DNA of 64,000 bases from JALYXV01 sp963733505 (GTDB lineage Bacteria > Actinomycetota > Acidimicrobiia > Acidimicrobiales > Palsa-688), in the NCBI GenBank assembly GCA_963733505.1, contig CAVTDW010000023.1:1-64000 (forward strand), given 5' to 3'. Shown here piece after piece: positions 8,673 to 17,098 of the stretch (its first letter is position 1; each line of letters begins with the position of its first letter). The notes beneath the pieces were generated by a model. The model made no database searches, was not told the DNA's origin, and was given only the letters and a program-made list of their open reading frames with translations. The translations under genes and the position numbers were made by a program.

Positions 8673-10535
8673 ATGACCATCATGCACGCCGTCCGCAAAG
8701 ACCTTCGCAACATCGCCATCGTGGCCCATGTCGACCACGGCAAGACCACGCTGGTCGACACCATGCTTCGCCAGTCGGGCGCCTTCGGCGACCACCAAGC
8801 CGTGATCGAGCGTGTCCTCGACTCGAACGACATCGAGCGGGAGAAGGGCATCACGATCCTGGCCAAGAACACCGCCGTGCGCCACAGCGGCATCAAGATC
8901 AACATCATCGACACGCCCGGCCACGCCGACTTCGGCGGCGAGGTCGAGCGGGGCCTCACCATGGTCGACGGGATCCTCCTGCTGGTGGACGCCAGTGAGG
9001 GCCCGCTCCCGCAGACCCGCTTCGTGTTGCGCAAGGCCCTGGCGCTCAACCTTCCCGTGATTCTGGTGATCAATAAGGTCGACCGACCCGACGCCCGCAT
9101 CGCCGAAGTGCTCGACGAGGTCTACGAGCTGTTCATCGATGTCGGGGCCAGCGAGCACCAGATCGAGTTTCCGATCGTGTACTGCAACGCCCGAGCCGGT
9201 CGGTCGTGGCTGAGCGTCGGCGAGATCGGCGAGGTGGGCGACCTCGAACCACTGTTCGCCACGATCGTCGACGCCATCCCGGCGCCCACCTACGAGGTCG
9301 ACCACCCGTTCCAGGCACTGGTCACCAACCTCGACGCCTCGCCGTATGTGGGCCGCCTGGCGTTGTGCCGGGTTCGTCACGGGTCGGTCAAGAAGGGGCA
9401 GCAGGTCGCCTGGTGCCGCAAGGACGGCACCATCGAGCAGGTCAAGATCACCGAGATGTACGTGGCCGAGAACCTCGACCGGGTACCGGCCGACGACGCC
9501 GGACCGGGCGAGATCATCGCCATCGCGGGCATCCCGGAGATCACCATCGGCGAGACCATCGCCGACCTCGTGGACCCCCGCCCGCTGCCCGTCACCCACG
9601 TCGACGAGCCCAGCCTCTCCATGACGATCGGGGTCAACACCTCGCCCGTGGCCGGGCAGGAAGGCAAGAAGCTGACCGCCCGCATGATCAAGGACCGCCT
9701 CGATGCCGAGCTGGTCGGCAACGTGTCGATCGCCGTGTTGCCGACCGCGCGACCCGACACCTGGGAGGTCCAAGGCCGCGGCGAGCTGCAGCTGGCGGTG
9801 CTGGTCGAGATGATGCGCCGCGAGGGGTTCGAGCTCACCGTGGGCAAGCCCCAGGTACTGACCCGCACGATCGACGGCAAGGTCCACGAGCCGGTCGAGC
9901 GCATGTCGATCGACATTCCCGAGGATTTCGTCGGCGTGGTGACGCAGCTGGTGGCCATGCGTAAGGGCCGCTTGGAGCAGATGGTCAACCACGGGACCGG
10001 CTGGGTCCGGATGGACTACCTGATTCCGGCGCGGGGCCTGATTGGATTCCGGACCGAGTTTCTCACCGAGACGCGGGGCACCGGCATCCTCCACCACATC
10101 TTCGACCGCTATGAGCCCTGGGTGGGCGACCTTCGGACTCGCCCGTCGGGCAGCCTGGTGGCCGACCGCACGGGGCAGGCGACCGGGTACTCCATCATCA
10201 ACATCCAGGAGCGTGGGGTGCTGTTCATCGGCCCCACGACGCAGGTGTACGAAGGCATGATCGTCGGCGAGAACGCCCGGTCGGAGGACATGGACGTCAA
10301 CATCACCAAGCCCAAGCAACTCACCAACCACCGGGCCTCGTCAGCTGACAGCTACGAGCGGTTGTTTCCCCACCAGCAACTGTCGCTCGAGCAGGCGTTG
10401 GAGTTCATCCGAGACGACGAGTGCGTCGAAGTCACGCCCGCGTCGGTGCGGCTACGCAAGGTGGTGCTCGACCAGACCCAGCGGGGTCGCAGTCGCAAGT
10501 CCGGGGCGAGAGCCCAGGCGGCCGCCGAAGCCTGA
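8673..10535 (+). CDS. typA: TypA/BipA translational GTPase
   Basis: About 620 residues from ATG 8673 (or 617 from ATG 8682, giving MHAVRKDLRNIAIVAHVDHG). G1 AHVDHGKTT, G3 DTPGHADFG and G4 NKVD are present, then EF-G-like domains III and V and a BipA-specific C-terminal domain. TypA is a ribosome-associated GTPase of the EF-G family that helps 50S assembly and stress or cold growth. A -10-like TACAAT lies at 8559-8564, without a clear -35 box. The gene is followed by a GC-rich terminator-like stem and short tandem repeats. Confidence 0.97.
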   Translation: MTIMHAVRKDLRNIAIVAHVDHGKTTLVDTMLRQSGAFGDHQAVIERVLDSNDIEREKGITILAKNTAVRHSGIKINIIDTPGHADFGGEVERGLTMVDGILLLVDASEGPLPQTRFVLRKALALNLPVILVINKVDRPDARIAEVLDEVYELFIDVGASEHQIEFPIVYCNARAGRSWLSVGEIGEVGDLEPLFATIVDAIPAPTYEVDHPFQALVTNLDASPYVGRLALCRVRHGSVKKGQQVAWCRKDGTIEQVKITEMYVAENLDRVPADDAGPGEIIAIAGIPEITIGETIADLVDPRPLPVTHVDEPSLSMTIGVNTSPVAGQEGKKLTARMIKDRLDAELVGNVSIAVLPTARPDTWEVQGRGELQLAVLVEMMRREGFELTVGKPQVLTRTIDGKVHEPVERMSIDIPEDFVGVVTQLVAMRKGRLEQMVNHGTGWVRMDYLIPARGLIGFRTEFLTETRGTGILHHIFDRYEPWVGDLRTRPSGSLVADRTGQATGYSIINIQERGVLFIGPTTQVYEGMIVGENARSEDMDVNITKPKQLTNHRASSADSYERLFPHQQLSLEQALEFIRDDECVEVTPASVRLRKVVLDQTQRGRSRKSGARAQAAAEA

Positions 10536-10554
10536 GCCGCGCCTGGCCGCGCTT

Positions 10555-10572
10555 GACCCCTGGGCCGGGGTC
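10555..10572 (+). terminator. Terminator-like hairpin after typA
   Basis: GACCCC, a six-base loop (TGGGCC) and GGGGTC form a perfect 6-bp GC stem 20 bases after the typA stop. No U tract follows. It lies in the 328-bp space between typA and the convergent ABC-F gene. That space otherwise holds only the GC-rich repeats at 10588-10673 and no convincing coding frame. Confidence 0.45.
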
Positions 10573-10587
10573 GGCCGCCATGATTGC

Positions 10588-10673
10588 GTGAGCCTCGGGG
10601 CTTGGGCTCGGGCTCGGGCCGCCGCTTGAGTCCGTGAGCCTCGGGCTCGGGCTCGGGCCGCCGCTTGAGTTCC
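10588..10673. repeat. Two-copy tandem repeat (46 and 40 bp) in the typA/ABC-F gap
   Basis: Both units begin GTGAGCCTCGGG and end GGGCCGCCGCTTGAGT plus CC. The first unit carries an extra six bases in its GGGCTCGGGCTCGG stretch, itself a 6-bp subrepeat. A third partial start (GTGAG) follows. It looks like replication-slippage DNA. Confidence 0.75.
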
Positions 10674-10863
10674 GTGAGTGCCTTTTCGCCTGAGCCGTGT
10701 GGGGTTCGGCGAGCCCGCGGGCTCTGGGTACGGTTCATCGCTTTGGGTCCACTTGTTGCTGCCTGACGACGATAAGTGCGCCCAAAGCGCTGGGCTGGCC
10801 CCAAAGGTGTCAGACATGCGGTGCGGGGAGGGGCGGCTACACCGCTGGAGGGCCCGCGGCTTG

Positions 10864-12837
10864 CTAACCGCCCAGTTCCTCCGCCAGTGCCAGCCACCGC
10901 TCCTCGGCCCGGGCAACGCGAACCTCTGCTGCCGCAAGGGAATGGGCGAGTTTGGTCAGCTCAGCATGAGCCGCATTGCCCGCCGACAAGTCGGCAACAA
11001 GGCGATCCCGCTCGTCCGAAGCGTCGGCCATCTCACGTTCGGCCAAGCCGACCAGCCGGCGCAGCGTGCTGGACGAGCGCACCTTGCCCGAAGCCTTAGC
11101 GGGGCCTGGGGGCCGGGCTGGGACTGGGGGCTGGGCTGAGGCCGGGAGCCGGACTGGCGACAGTGCAGGCGACCTGCGCTCCGGGCCGGCCAGCGCCCGC
11201 ACCCGGTCCCGGTCCCGCTCCCGGCCCGCCAGGGCTGCGGCGCCGTCACCGACGGTATCGGGGCGGATCGCGGCCTGGCTGCGAACTCCGGTCGACGGCG
11301 CGACGCCGCGAGGTCCGCCCGACAACCGGGACGCGGCGTAGCCGGCGTACCCCCCAGGAGCGACCGCCGCCCCGCCCTTGCCGTCGAGCACGAGGACCTC
11401 CTCGACGGTCCGCTCGAGGAACGCCCGGTCATGGCTTACGACAACCACCGTCCCCGGCCAGGCGTCGAGGTAGTCCTCGAGCGCCCGGAGCGTGTCGAGG
11501 TCGAGGTCGTTGCTGGGCTCGTCGAGAAGGAGCACATTCGGAAGCGTGGCCAGCACCAGCAGCAACTGAAGGCGGCGCTGTTCACCGCCCGACAGGGTCC
11601 CAATAGGCGCCCACTGCGCGTCCGAGTCGAACCAAAATCGCTCCATCAGACGGGCCTGCTCCCAGTTCGGCTGACCCAGCGGGCCGGCCACCGCCTCCCG
11701 CACCCGAAGCGCCGGGTCGAGCTCGCGGCCCGTTTGGTCGTAGTAGCCGAGCCGCACCGTCGGTCCGGTCTCCACCGACCCCTCCAAGGGCGTCAGGCGT
11801 CCGGCGATGATGTCGAGCAGGGTGGATTTGCCCGACCCATTGGCGCCGACGAGGCCCAAACGGTCGCCTGGCCCGAGGTCCATGTCGAGGTCCTCGAACA
11901 GCAGCCCGTGATCGCGGTAGCCCAGATCCCGCTGATCCCGCTGATCCCGCTGATCCCGCTGATCGACGTCGTCGTAGCCGTGACCGACGCCATGGAGCTC
12001 GATGACCTTGGTGCCGAGCCGGGGCGTCGCTCCCCACTGGCCGCCACCGGCGAGATCCAGGTCCCCGGCCCGGTCGGCGGCGGGGGCGCGCCCTTCGACG
12101 ATCGCGGTCGCGGCGGCGATACGGGACTTCGGCTTGCGGGTCCGGGCGGGGGCGCCGCGGCGGAGCCACGCCAGCTCGGCGCGGGCCAGGTTGCGCCGGA
12201 CCGTCTCTGCGGTCGCCTCCTGCTCGGCCCGCTCGGCCGCGGCGGCGAGGTAGGCGCTGTAGCCCCCGTCGTGCAGGTAACCATGGCCCCGGTCCAGTTC
12301 CAGAATCCGGGTGCTCACCCGGTCGAGGACGTGGCGGTCGTGGGTGACCACCACCAACCCACCCCGAAAGCGCGCCAGGCGGTCTTCGAGCCAGGCGATG
12401 GCATCGAGGTCGAGATGGTTGGTCGGCTCGTCGAGGACGAGCAGGTCCACTTCGTCGACCAGCACCTGGGCGAGGGCCACCCGCTTGGCCTGTCCGCCGG
12501 AAAGGGTGGCTACGTCGGCGTCGACCAGACCGCCCATTCCCAGCCGTTCGAGAATCGCGGCCGCTTCCCAGTGCGAGCCGACGGCTGACCGCACGTCGCC
12601 CGCCGGCAGTGCGGGGCGCTGGGCGAGGAAGCCCACCCGAACATCGCGACCTTGGCGCGCTGAGCCCTCCGCCGGCGCGTCCACGCCTGCCAGGACACGC
12701 AGCAGGGTCGACTTGCCGGTTCCGTTGCGGCCTACCAGACCAAGGCGGTCCCCGGTGCGCACCGTGAGCGAGAGGTCTTCGAACAGCGCCCGGTCAGGCC
12801 GGCGTGCCGCCACCCGCTCAAGATCTACGAGAATCAC
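10864..12837 (-). CDS. ABC-F family ATPase (Uup/EttA-like)
   Basis: 657 residues with two ABC domains and no membrane segments. Domain 1 has GRNGTGKST, LSGGQ and LLVLDEPTNHLD. Domain 2 has GANGSGKST, LSGGEQRR and VLLLDEPSNDLD. The linker with charged residues and a C-terminal coiled coil (about residues 590-650, LVGLAEREMADASDERDRLV) is Uup-like. ABC-F proteins act on ribosomes, rescuing stalled complexes or protecting them from antibiotics. The inter-domain linker carries a four-fold DQR repeat encoded by a 9-bp tandem repeat. Convergent with typA. Confidence 0.93.
   Translation of the reverse strand: MILVDLERVAARRPDRALFEDLSLTVRTGDRLGLVGRNGTGKSTLLRVLAGVDAPAEGSARQGRDVRVGFLAQRPALPAGDVRSAVGSHWEAAAILERLGMGGLVDADVATLSGGQAKRVALAQVLVDEVDLLVLDEPTNHLDLDAIAWLEDRLARFRGGLVVVTHDRHVLDRVSTRILELDRGHGYLHDGGYSAYLAAAAERAEQEATAETVRRNLARAELAWLRRGAPARTRKPKSRIAAATAIVEGRAPAADRAGDLDLAGGGQWGATPRLGTKVIELHGVGHGYDDVDQRDQRDQRDQRDLGYRDHGLLFEDLDMDLGPGDRLGLVGANGSGKSTLLDIIAGRLTPLEGSVETGPTVRLGYYDQTGRELDPALRVREAVAGPLGQPNWEQARLMERFWFDSDAQWAPIGTLSGGEQRRLQLLLVLATLPNVLLLDEPSNDLDLDTLRALEDYLDAWPGTVVVVSHDRAFLERTVEEVLVLDGKGGAAVAPGGYAGYAASRLSGGPRGVAPSTGVRSQAAIRPDTVGDGAAALAGRERDRDRVRALAGPERRSPALSPVRLPASAQPPVPARPPGPAKASGKVRSSSTLRRLVGLAEREMADASDERDRLVADLSAGNAAHAELTKLAHSLAAAEVRVARAEERWLALAEELGG
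11925..11960. repeat. 9-bp x 4 coding microsatellite in the ABC-F gene
   Basis: Four exact head-to-tail copies of GATCCCGCT (plus strand) encode D-Q-R repeated four times on the minus strand. The period is a multiple of three, so copy-number change keeps the reading frame and only lengthens or shortens the inter-domain linker. Confidence 0.9.
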
Positions 12838-12920
12838 GGCACCAGGCTACGGGCGCAGGCGCCCCGTTCCACCCGACACGATGCTGGGCCTACGCCAACC
12901 GAACGCCGCGCCGCCCCGGT

Positions 12921-12979
12921 CCACCCGGCGCCCCCCTGTCCACCCGGCACCGCCCCGAGCCACCCGGCACCGTCGCAGC
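12921..12979. repeat. Three imperfect ~20-bp tandem units upstream of the ABC-F gene
   Basis: Units starting CCACCCGGC occur at 12921, 12940 and 12960, with a fourth related start at 12869. The 166-bp gap between the ABC-F and Eis-like genes holds these and no gene. The low-complexity C-rich content makes slippage the simplest explanation; a binding-site array is possible but unsupported. Confidence 0.5.
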
Positions 12980-13003
12980 ACAGCACCCCCGCACAGCACC
13001 CAC

Positions 13004-14254
13004 CTAGAACCAGGTACTGCACCAGGGAGCAACCGGGGACTGGAACATGGCATCCGCCGTCGCCACGGCACCGTCCGCATGTTCGTCGATGAGGCCGGCG
13101 GCGGCCAACCTCCGAACGCGGTAGCCACCGAGGTAGATCGAGCTGAGCGCCGATACATCCAGCGTCAGGTCGGGCGACGCGTCGCTCGGCCGACAAAGCG
13201 CCCCGTCCGGCCCCCCCTCCAACTCATAACGGCCGCCGCAATACCCCGACGGGTCGACGACCTCGAGCACGATGCGGCCCGACACGAGATACGTCCGAGC
13301 CGAAAGGACCTGGGCCACATCGAGAGGCCGGATCCACAAGAAGTCGGCCCGATCGGTCGGCTGGGCATGGCGAGCGTCGGTGAGCAGCCAGGGCAGCAAC
13401 TCGTCGGGCCCACGGTCCTCGACCTGAACCTCGGCAATGTGGTCGATGCTGATCAGGTGACGCCACAAGAGGGCGTCGCCAACCGGCCCGCTGCTCACGA
13501 ACATGGTGACTTTGACCTTGCTCCTGCCGATCCGGTGCTCCCACTTCTCCTCGTACTCGTAGCGCGCCACGCCAACCACCGACCCGTCCCGGTCCCGGGC
13601 CACGACGTGAAACCCGGCCTTGGGTTCGGTCCAACTCGGGTAGTGCACGATGCCGAGGTCGATGTCCCAGAATCGCTCGGGGCGGGTCATCTCACCTGGG
13701 TGCCTCCGGCAGTGCACGTCGTACACGGCCGCGACGACGGCTCGCGCCGTGTCACGGTCGACGAGTTCCACCGATCCCCGGGGGACCTGGCGCAGGGTCG
13801 CCATCGAGGCGTCGACCGTCCAGGTCTGGTGTTCGGTCGCGGCGCCGTAACCGAAGCGACCGTAGATCCCCCACGCCGCCGCGATCAGGATGCTCATCGC
13901 CTCGCCTCGCTCGACGGTGGCCGCCAGCTCGGCGTGGATCAGCCGCGTTGCCAGTCCTAGCCGGCGGTAGGTGGCGGTCGTGGTGACCGCCGTCACCGCG
14001 GACGCCTTCACGCTCTCGCCTCCAGGCACCGTCAAAAGGGTGGGAAAAGTACGCAGCGTTGCCACGATCGCCTCCCCGGCGAACGCGGCCCAAGTGCGGT
14101 CGAGGAAGAGTCCGGGCCGCCGGGCCTCGGCATCCACATCGCCACTCGCGTTGAGGAACCCGGTGTTGAGCGCGCCACACCACGCCGGCACCTCGTCGTC
14201 GGTAATGGTGCGGATTTCGAAGTCGATGGCGACAACGCTAGCGGTGCGATCCAT
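13004..14254 (-). CDS. Eis-like GNAT acetyltransferase with sterol-carrier-like C-terminus
   Basis: 416 residues from ATG 14254. The N-terminal GNAT core has the acetyl-CoA motif TYRRLGLATRLIHAELA, and a second GNAT-like half follows. The last 100 residues (RIVLEVVDPSGYCGGRYELE, then LTLDVSALSSIYLGG) are the SCP2-like domain of Eis family proteins. Eis enzymes acetylate aminoglycosides at several positions or protein lysines; the natural substrate here is unknown. A longer frame back to 15157 is antisense to the SDR gene and was not accepted. Divergent from the SDR gene. Confidence 0.88.
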   Translation of the reverse strand: MDRTASVVAIDFEIRTITDDEVPAWCGALNTGFLNASGDVDAEARRPGLFLDRTWAAFAGEAIVATLRTFPTLLTVPGGESVKASAVTAVTTTATYRRLGLATRLIHAELAATVERGEAMSILIAAAWGIYGRFGYGAATEHQTWTVDASMATLRQVPRGSVELVDRDTARAVVAAVYDVHCRRHPGEMTRPERFWDIDLGIVHYPSWTEPKAGFHVVARDRDGSVVGVARYEYEEKWEHRIGRSKVKVTMFVSSGPVGDALLWRHLISIDHIAEVQVEDRGPDELLPWLLTDARHAQPTDRADFLWIRPLDVAQVLSARTYLVSGRIVLEVVDPSGYCGGRYELEGGPDGALCRPSDASPDLTLDVSALSSIYLGGYRVRRLAAAGLIDEHADGAVATADAMFQSPVAPWCSTWF

Positions 14255-14332
14255 CCGGCCGACCTGTCGAGGACGTACCTCATGGAAGGCCGCCGGCAGC
14301 GAGTGGAGAGACGGAGTGGGTACACGATTGTC

Positions 14333-15238
14333 ATGAAAATTTTGGTAACGGGCGCCACGGGATTCGTCGGCTCGCACCTGTGCGCGGCCCTGGTCGATGC
14401 CGGCCATGACGTGCGGGCCATGACCCGCCGCCCGGCGTCCTATGACGGACCGGGTGAAGCCGTCGGCGGCGACATCGCCGACCCAGGCGCCCTGCGAGGT
14501 GCCCTGCAAGGCTGCGACGCCGCCTACTACCTCGTCCATTCGCTCGACTCGGCCGACTTCGCCCAACGCGATCGCCAGGGCGCGGTGGCCTTCGGTGACG
14601 CCGCCGCAGCCGCGGGCGTGGGCCAGGTCATCTATCTCGGTGGGCTCGGTGACGAGAACGACCAGCTGTCGGCGCATCTTGCCAGCCGTCGCGAAGTCGA
14701 GGGCATCCTGGCGGCGCGCGTGCCGACGACGATCTTGCGGGCCGGGATCGTCATTGGCGACGGGGGCATCTCCTGGGAGATTCTTCGTCAGCTCGTGGCC
14801 AGGCTGCCCGTGATGGTCACGCCTCGTTGGGTGCAGACACGGACCCAGCCGGTCGCCGTCCACGACGCCGTCGTGTTTCTCGCCGGCGTACTGGGACGCG
14901 CCGACGCCGTGGGGCAGGTGTACGAGGTGGGCGGTCCAGACGCCATGACCTACGGGGAGATGCTCAAGGTGGTCGGGCGGATGCGGGGCGGCATACTCAA
15001 GCTCATCGTCCCGGTCCCATTGCTCACGCCGCGGCTGTCGTCGCATTGGCTGCGCCTGATTACCGATGTCGACCTGCCGACGGCGCGCGCCCTCATCGAC
15101 TCGATGTCCAATGAAGTGGTCGTGCACGATCGACGGATCGAGGAGCTCACCGGCCATCGCGCCATGAGCTTCCAGGAGGCGGCCGAGCAGGCCCTACGTG
15201 CGCGCGCCGACCGCCTCAAGCAACGTGCCCCGGCCTGA
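14333..15238 (+). CDS. NAD(P)-binding NmrA/SDR-like protein
   Basis: 301 residues from ATG 14333. The Rossmann motif MKILVTGATGFVGSHLCAAL (TGxxGxxG) is at the N-terminus, followed by AYYLVHSL and a MTYGEMLK segment typical of NmrA-like/NADH-ubiquinone oxidoreductase 39-kDa-like SDRs. The catalytic YxxxK is not apparent, so it may bind nucleotide for regulation or act on an unusual substrate. A GGAGTGGG lies 12 bases upstream. It ends overlapping the CPBP gene's start. Confidence 0.85.
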   Translation: MKILVTGATGFVGSHLCAALVDAGHDVRAMTRRPASYDGPGEAVGGDIADPGALRGALQGCDAAYYLVHSLDSADFAQRDRQGAVAFGDAAAAAGVGQVIYLGGLGDENDQLSAHLASRREVEGILAARVPTTILRAGIVIGDGGISWEILRQLVARLPVMVTPRWVQTRTQPVAVHDAVVFLAGVLGRADAVGQVYEVGGPDAMTYGEMLKVVGRMRGGILKLIVPVPLLTPRLSSHWLRLITDVDLPTARALIDSMSNEVVVHDRRIEELTGHRAMSFQEAAEQALRARADRLKQRAPA

Positions 15239-15968
15239 ACGACTGGACCGCCAAACCGCCACGCAGGTCCCGGGCCGGCGGCGACAAGTCGTCGTGGCCG
15301 TCACCCTGGTCGCGGGGTCGGCGATATTGGCGGGCACCTTGGCGGCTCCCTCGGGGTCGGGGCCGTTCTTTGCTCTCGGCCTCCTCGCCGCCGTCACCTG
15401 GATCTTGGGTGCGGTCCTCGCAGGCCCACGACCGCCCACGCCACGACCGCCCACGCCACGGGCGGCGCGAAACGGACCGACCTCCGGACCGACCTCCGGA
15501 CCGACCTTCGGGCCGATTGGGATCCTTGCCCCGGTGCTCGTCGGCACCGTCGCCTTCGGCGCGTTCTTCGTCGCCCGGCTGGTTGCCGGGCAGATCCCGT
15601 TTCTCTCCCGAAACGTGGCGAGCGTGCTCGCCCGGGCCGACGCCGGCCCCCGCGCCGCGGTGCTGCTCGTCGCCCTGGTCAATGGCGTCGGCGAGGAGTT
15701 GTTCTTTCGCGGCGCGCTGATGGCGGCCTTCGGGAAGCACCGCCCGGCGGTCTGGGCCACCGTTGTCTACTGCCTCGTCACCATCTGCACCTTGAACATC
15801 GCGCTGGTCGTGGCGGCGGTGGTCATGGGAACGGTCTTCATGGTCGAACGACGCGTCACCGGCGGTGTCGCGGCCCCGATCCTCACCCATCTGACTTGGA
15901 GCACCCTCGTCATCTTCTTCCTGCCCGCGTTAGCTCGAGCCGAGTTCATCGAGAGGCAACCCTGTTGA
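15198..15968 (+). CDS. CPBP-family membrane protease (Abi-like)
   Basis: 256 residues from GTG 15198; GTG 15225 is an alternative that reduces overlap with the SDR gene. About five hydrophobic segments are visible. The CPBP glutamate motif is VNGVGEELFFRGAL (EExxxR), and a later HLTWSTLV contains the His ligand. CPBP proteins are intramembrane glutamic/metalloproteases like Rce1. The cytoplasmic loop between the second and third helices is expanded by two DNA repeats (PPTPRPPTP and GPTSGPTSGPTFGP). Confidence 0.85.
   Translation: MRAPTASSNVPRPERLDRQTATQVPGRRRQVVVAVTLVAGSAILAGTLAAPSGSGPFFALGLLAAVTWILGAVLAGPRPPTPRPPTPRAARNGPTSGPTSGPTFGPIGILAPVLVGTVAFGAFFVARLVAGQIPFLSRNVASVLARADAGPRAAVLLVALVNGVGEELFFRGALMAAFGKHRPAVWATVVYCLVTICTLNIALVVAAVVMGTVFMVERRVTGGVAAPILTHLTWSTLVIFFLPALARAEFIERQPC
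15426..15510. repeat. Two adjacent coding tandem repeats in the CPBP loop
   Basis: A 15-bp unit (CCACGACCGCCCACG) occurs twice from 15426. A 12-bp unit (GACCGACCTCCG) occurs three times from 15475, the last with one change. Both keep the frame and lie in a non-conserved loop. Confidence 0.85.
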
Positions 15969-15984
15969 GCCAGACTGGGGGGAC

Positions 15985-16672
15985 GTGACGACAACTGGGT
16001 CCTTTCGAACACGCCGCGCCCTCATCGGCACGGGCCTGGCGGTGCTGGCGCTGACCCTCGCGGGCTGCGGTGGCTCACGCGCCACAACGCCGACCACCTC
16101 ACGTTCGAACACCACGACGACGACCGTGCCTAGCCAACCTGGCGGCCTCGGCCCCGAACATGTACCGATCCCCAACGGGCCGCCACTCGGGCCGGTCAAG
16201 ACCGCTCTCTACGGGCAGGCGTTCGACGGCATCAAGTGCGAGGTGTCCGAGCAGCTCGTGTACCACATCCACGCCCACCTCAGCATCTTCGTGGACGCTC
16301 AGCCGAGACAGGTTCCCTTCGGCATTGGCATCGCCCCCCCGTTGCAGATCACCTCGCACTCCAGTCGGCGACGTCGTCGTGGGCGGGGGTTGCTTCTACT
16401 GGCTGCACACCCACGTCGCCGATGGGATCGTCCATATCGAGTCGCCGACGCAACAGCTGTACACCCTCGGCCAGTTCTTCGATATCTGGGGTCAACCGCT
16501 GGCGTCGGGTCAGGTCGGCCCGGCAACGGGCCCGTTGACGATCTTCGTGAACGGCCAGCCGTACACCGGCGACCCGCGCGGCATCGAACTCAAACAACAC
16601 GGCGAGATACAACTCGACGTCGGCACCGTGGTGCCGCCGCAGTCGATCGACTGGAGCCAAACCAGCCTCTGA
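15985..16672 (+). pseudogene. Lipoprotein with an internal frameshift
   Basis: The first frame (GTG 15985) gives a lipoprotein signal with lipobox LAGC (TLALTLAGCG), a T/S-rich linker and a conserved-looking core ending HIHAHLSIFVDAQPRQVPFG. Around 16360 the homologous reading continues one frame over: VGDVVVGGGCFYWLHTHVAD, then QLYTLGQFFDIWGQPL and a stop at 16672. Removing one base in 16350-16366 restores a single protein of about 229 residues. The two His-rich stretches (HIHAH and WLHTH) suggest metal binding. The unshifted frame runs to 16710 with an Arg-rich, unnatural tail. It is either a real mutation or a sequencing error. Confidence 0.75.
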
Positions 16673-16687
16673 CGATCGAAGCCGAAG

Positions 16688-17091
16688 TCTATGAGGAGAA
16701 TCAACCGTGAGTGTCGGAGGAAAGAGCGAGCCCAGCCGATCCCAGCCACCATCTCATCGTTCGTGGCGACCCCCGCCCCGGGGGGCATGGGGGTCTTGTA
16801 GGGGTTTGTGGCTCTTGTACAGGGTTGTTACCCCTGAGGGGTGATAACCCCGCCCAGAGACTCAAACCCCTACCAGACCCGCGAGCGGACCTACTTGGGC
16901 GGGGCGCGGGGTCCTCGGAGCCGTCGAAACCGTGGGGGTCGGTGCGAGTCGTGGGCTCAGAAGGGCGCTCGGCGTCGCGGGCGGTCGAACCTGAGGTGAA
17001 TCAACCTTGAGTGTCGGAGGAAAGAGCGAGCTCAGCCGATCCAGCCACCATTCTCATCGTTCGTGGCGCCCCCCGCCAGGGGGGCATGGGG
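16688..17091 (+). repeat. 404-bp repeat, copy A (inverted partner at 51546-51949)
   Basis: Base-by-base comparison shows one mismatch (C at 16956 versus T on the partner's corresponding strand) and no gaps over 404 bp. It contains two direct-repeat arms, 16698-16794 and 16998-17091, offset by exactly 300 bp. Both arms start GAATCAACC and end GGCATGGGG. The core has nested stems: GTAGGGGTTT at 16799 with AAACCCCTAC at 16865, and an inner ACCCC-TGA-GGGGT. The right arm ends in a hairpin (GCCCCCC-GCCA-GGGGGGC). It fills the space between the lipoprotein stop and the MFS stop. No transposase is present. Confidence 0.95.
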
Positions 17092-17098
17092 TTGGTGA

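Noticed and set aside
8454..10331. 625-codon frame on the minus strand
   Set aside because: It is antisense to typA; the GC-rich third positions of typA remove stops. Composition is His/Gln/Asp-rich and not protein-like.
13004..15157. 717-codon extension of the Eis-like gene
   Set aside because: The upstream 300 codons are antisense to the SDR gene; the domain starts at 14254.
16711..17010. 99-codon open frame inside repeat copy A, identical in copy B (51627-51926)
   Set aside because: It overlaps arms and hairpins, has Arg/Pro/Gly-biased composition, and its identity in the two copies only reflects the near-identical DNA. No ribosome-binding site decides its start.
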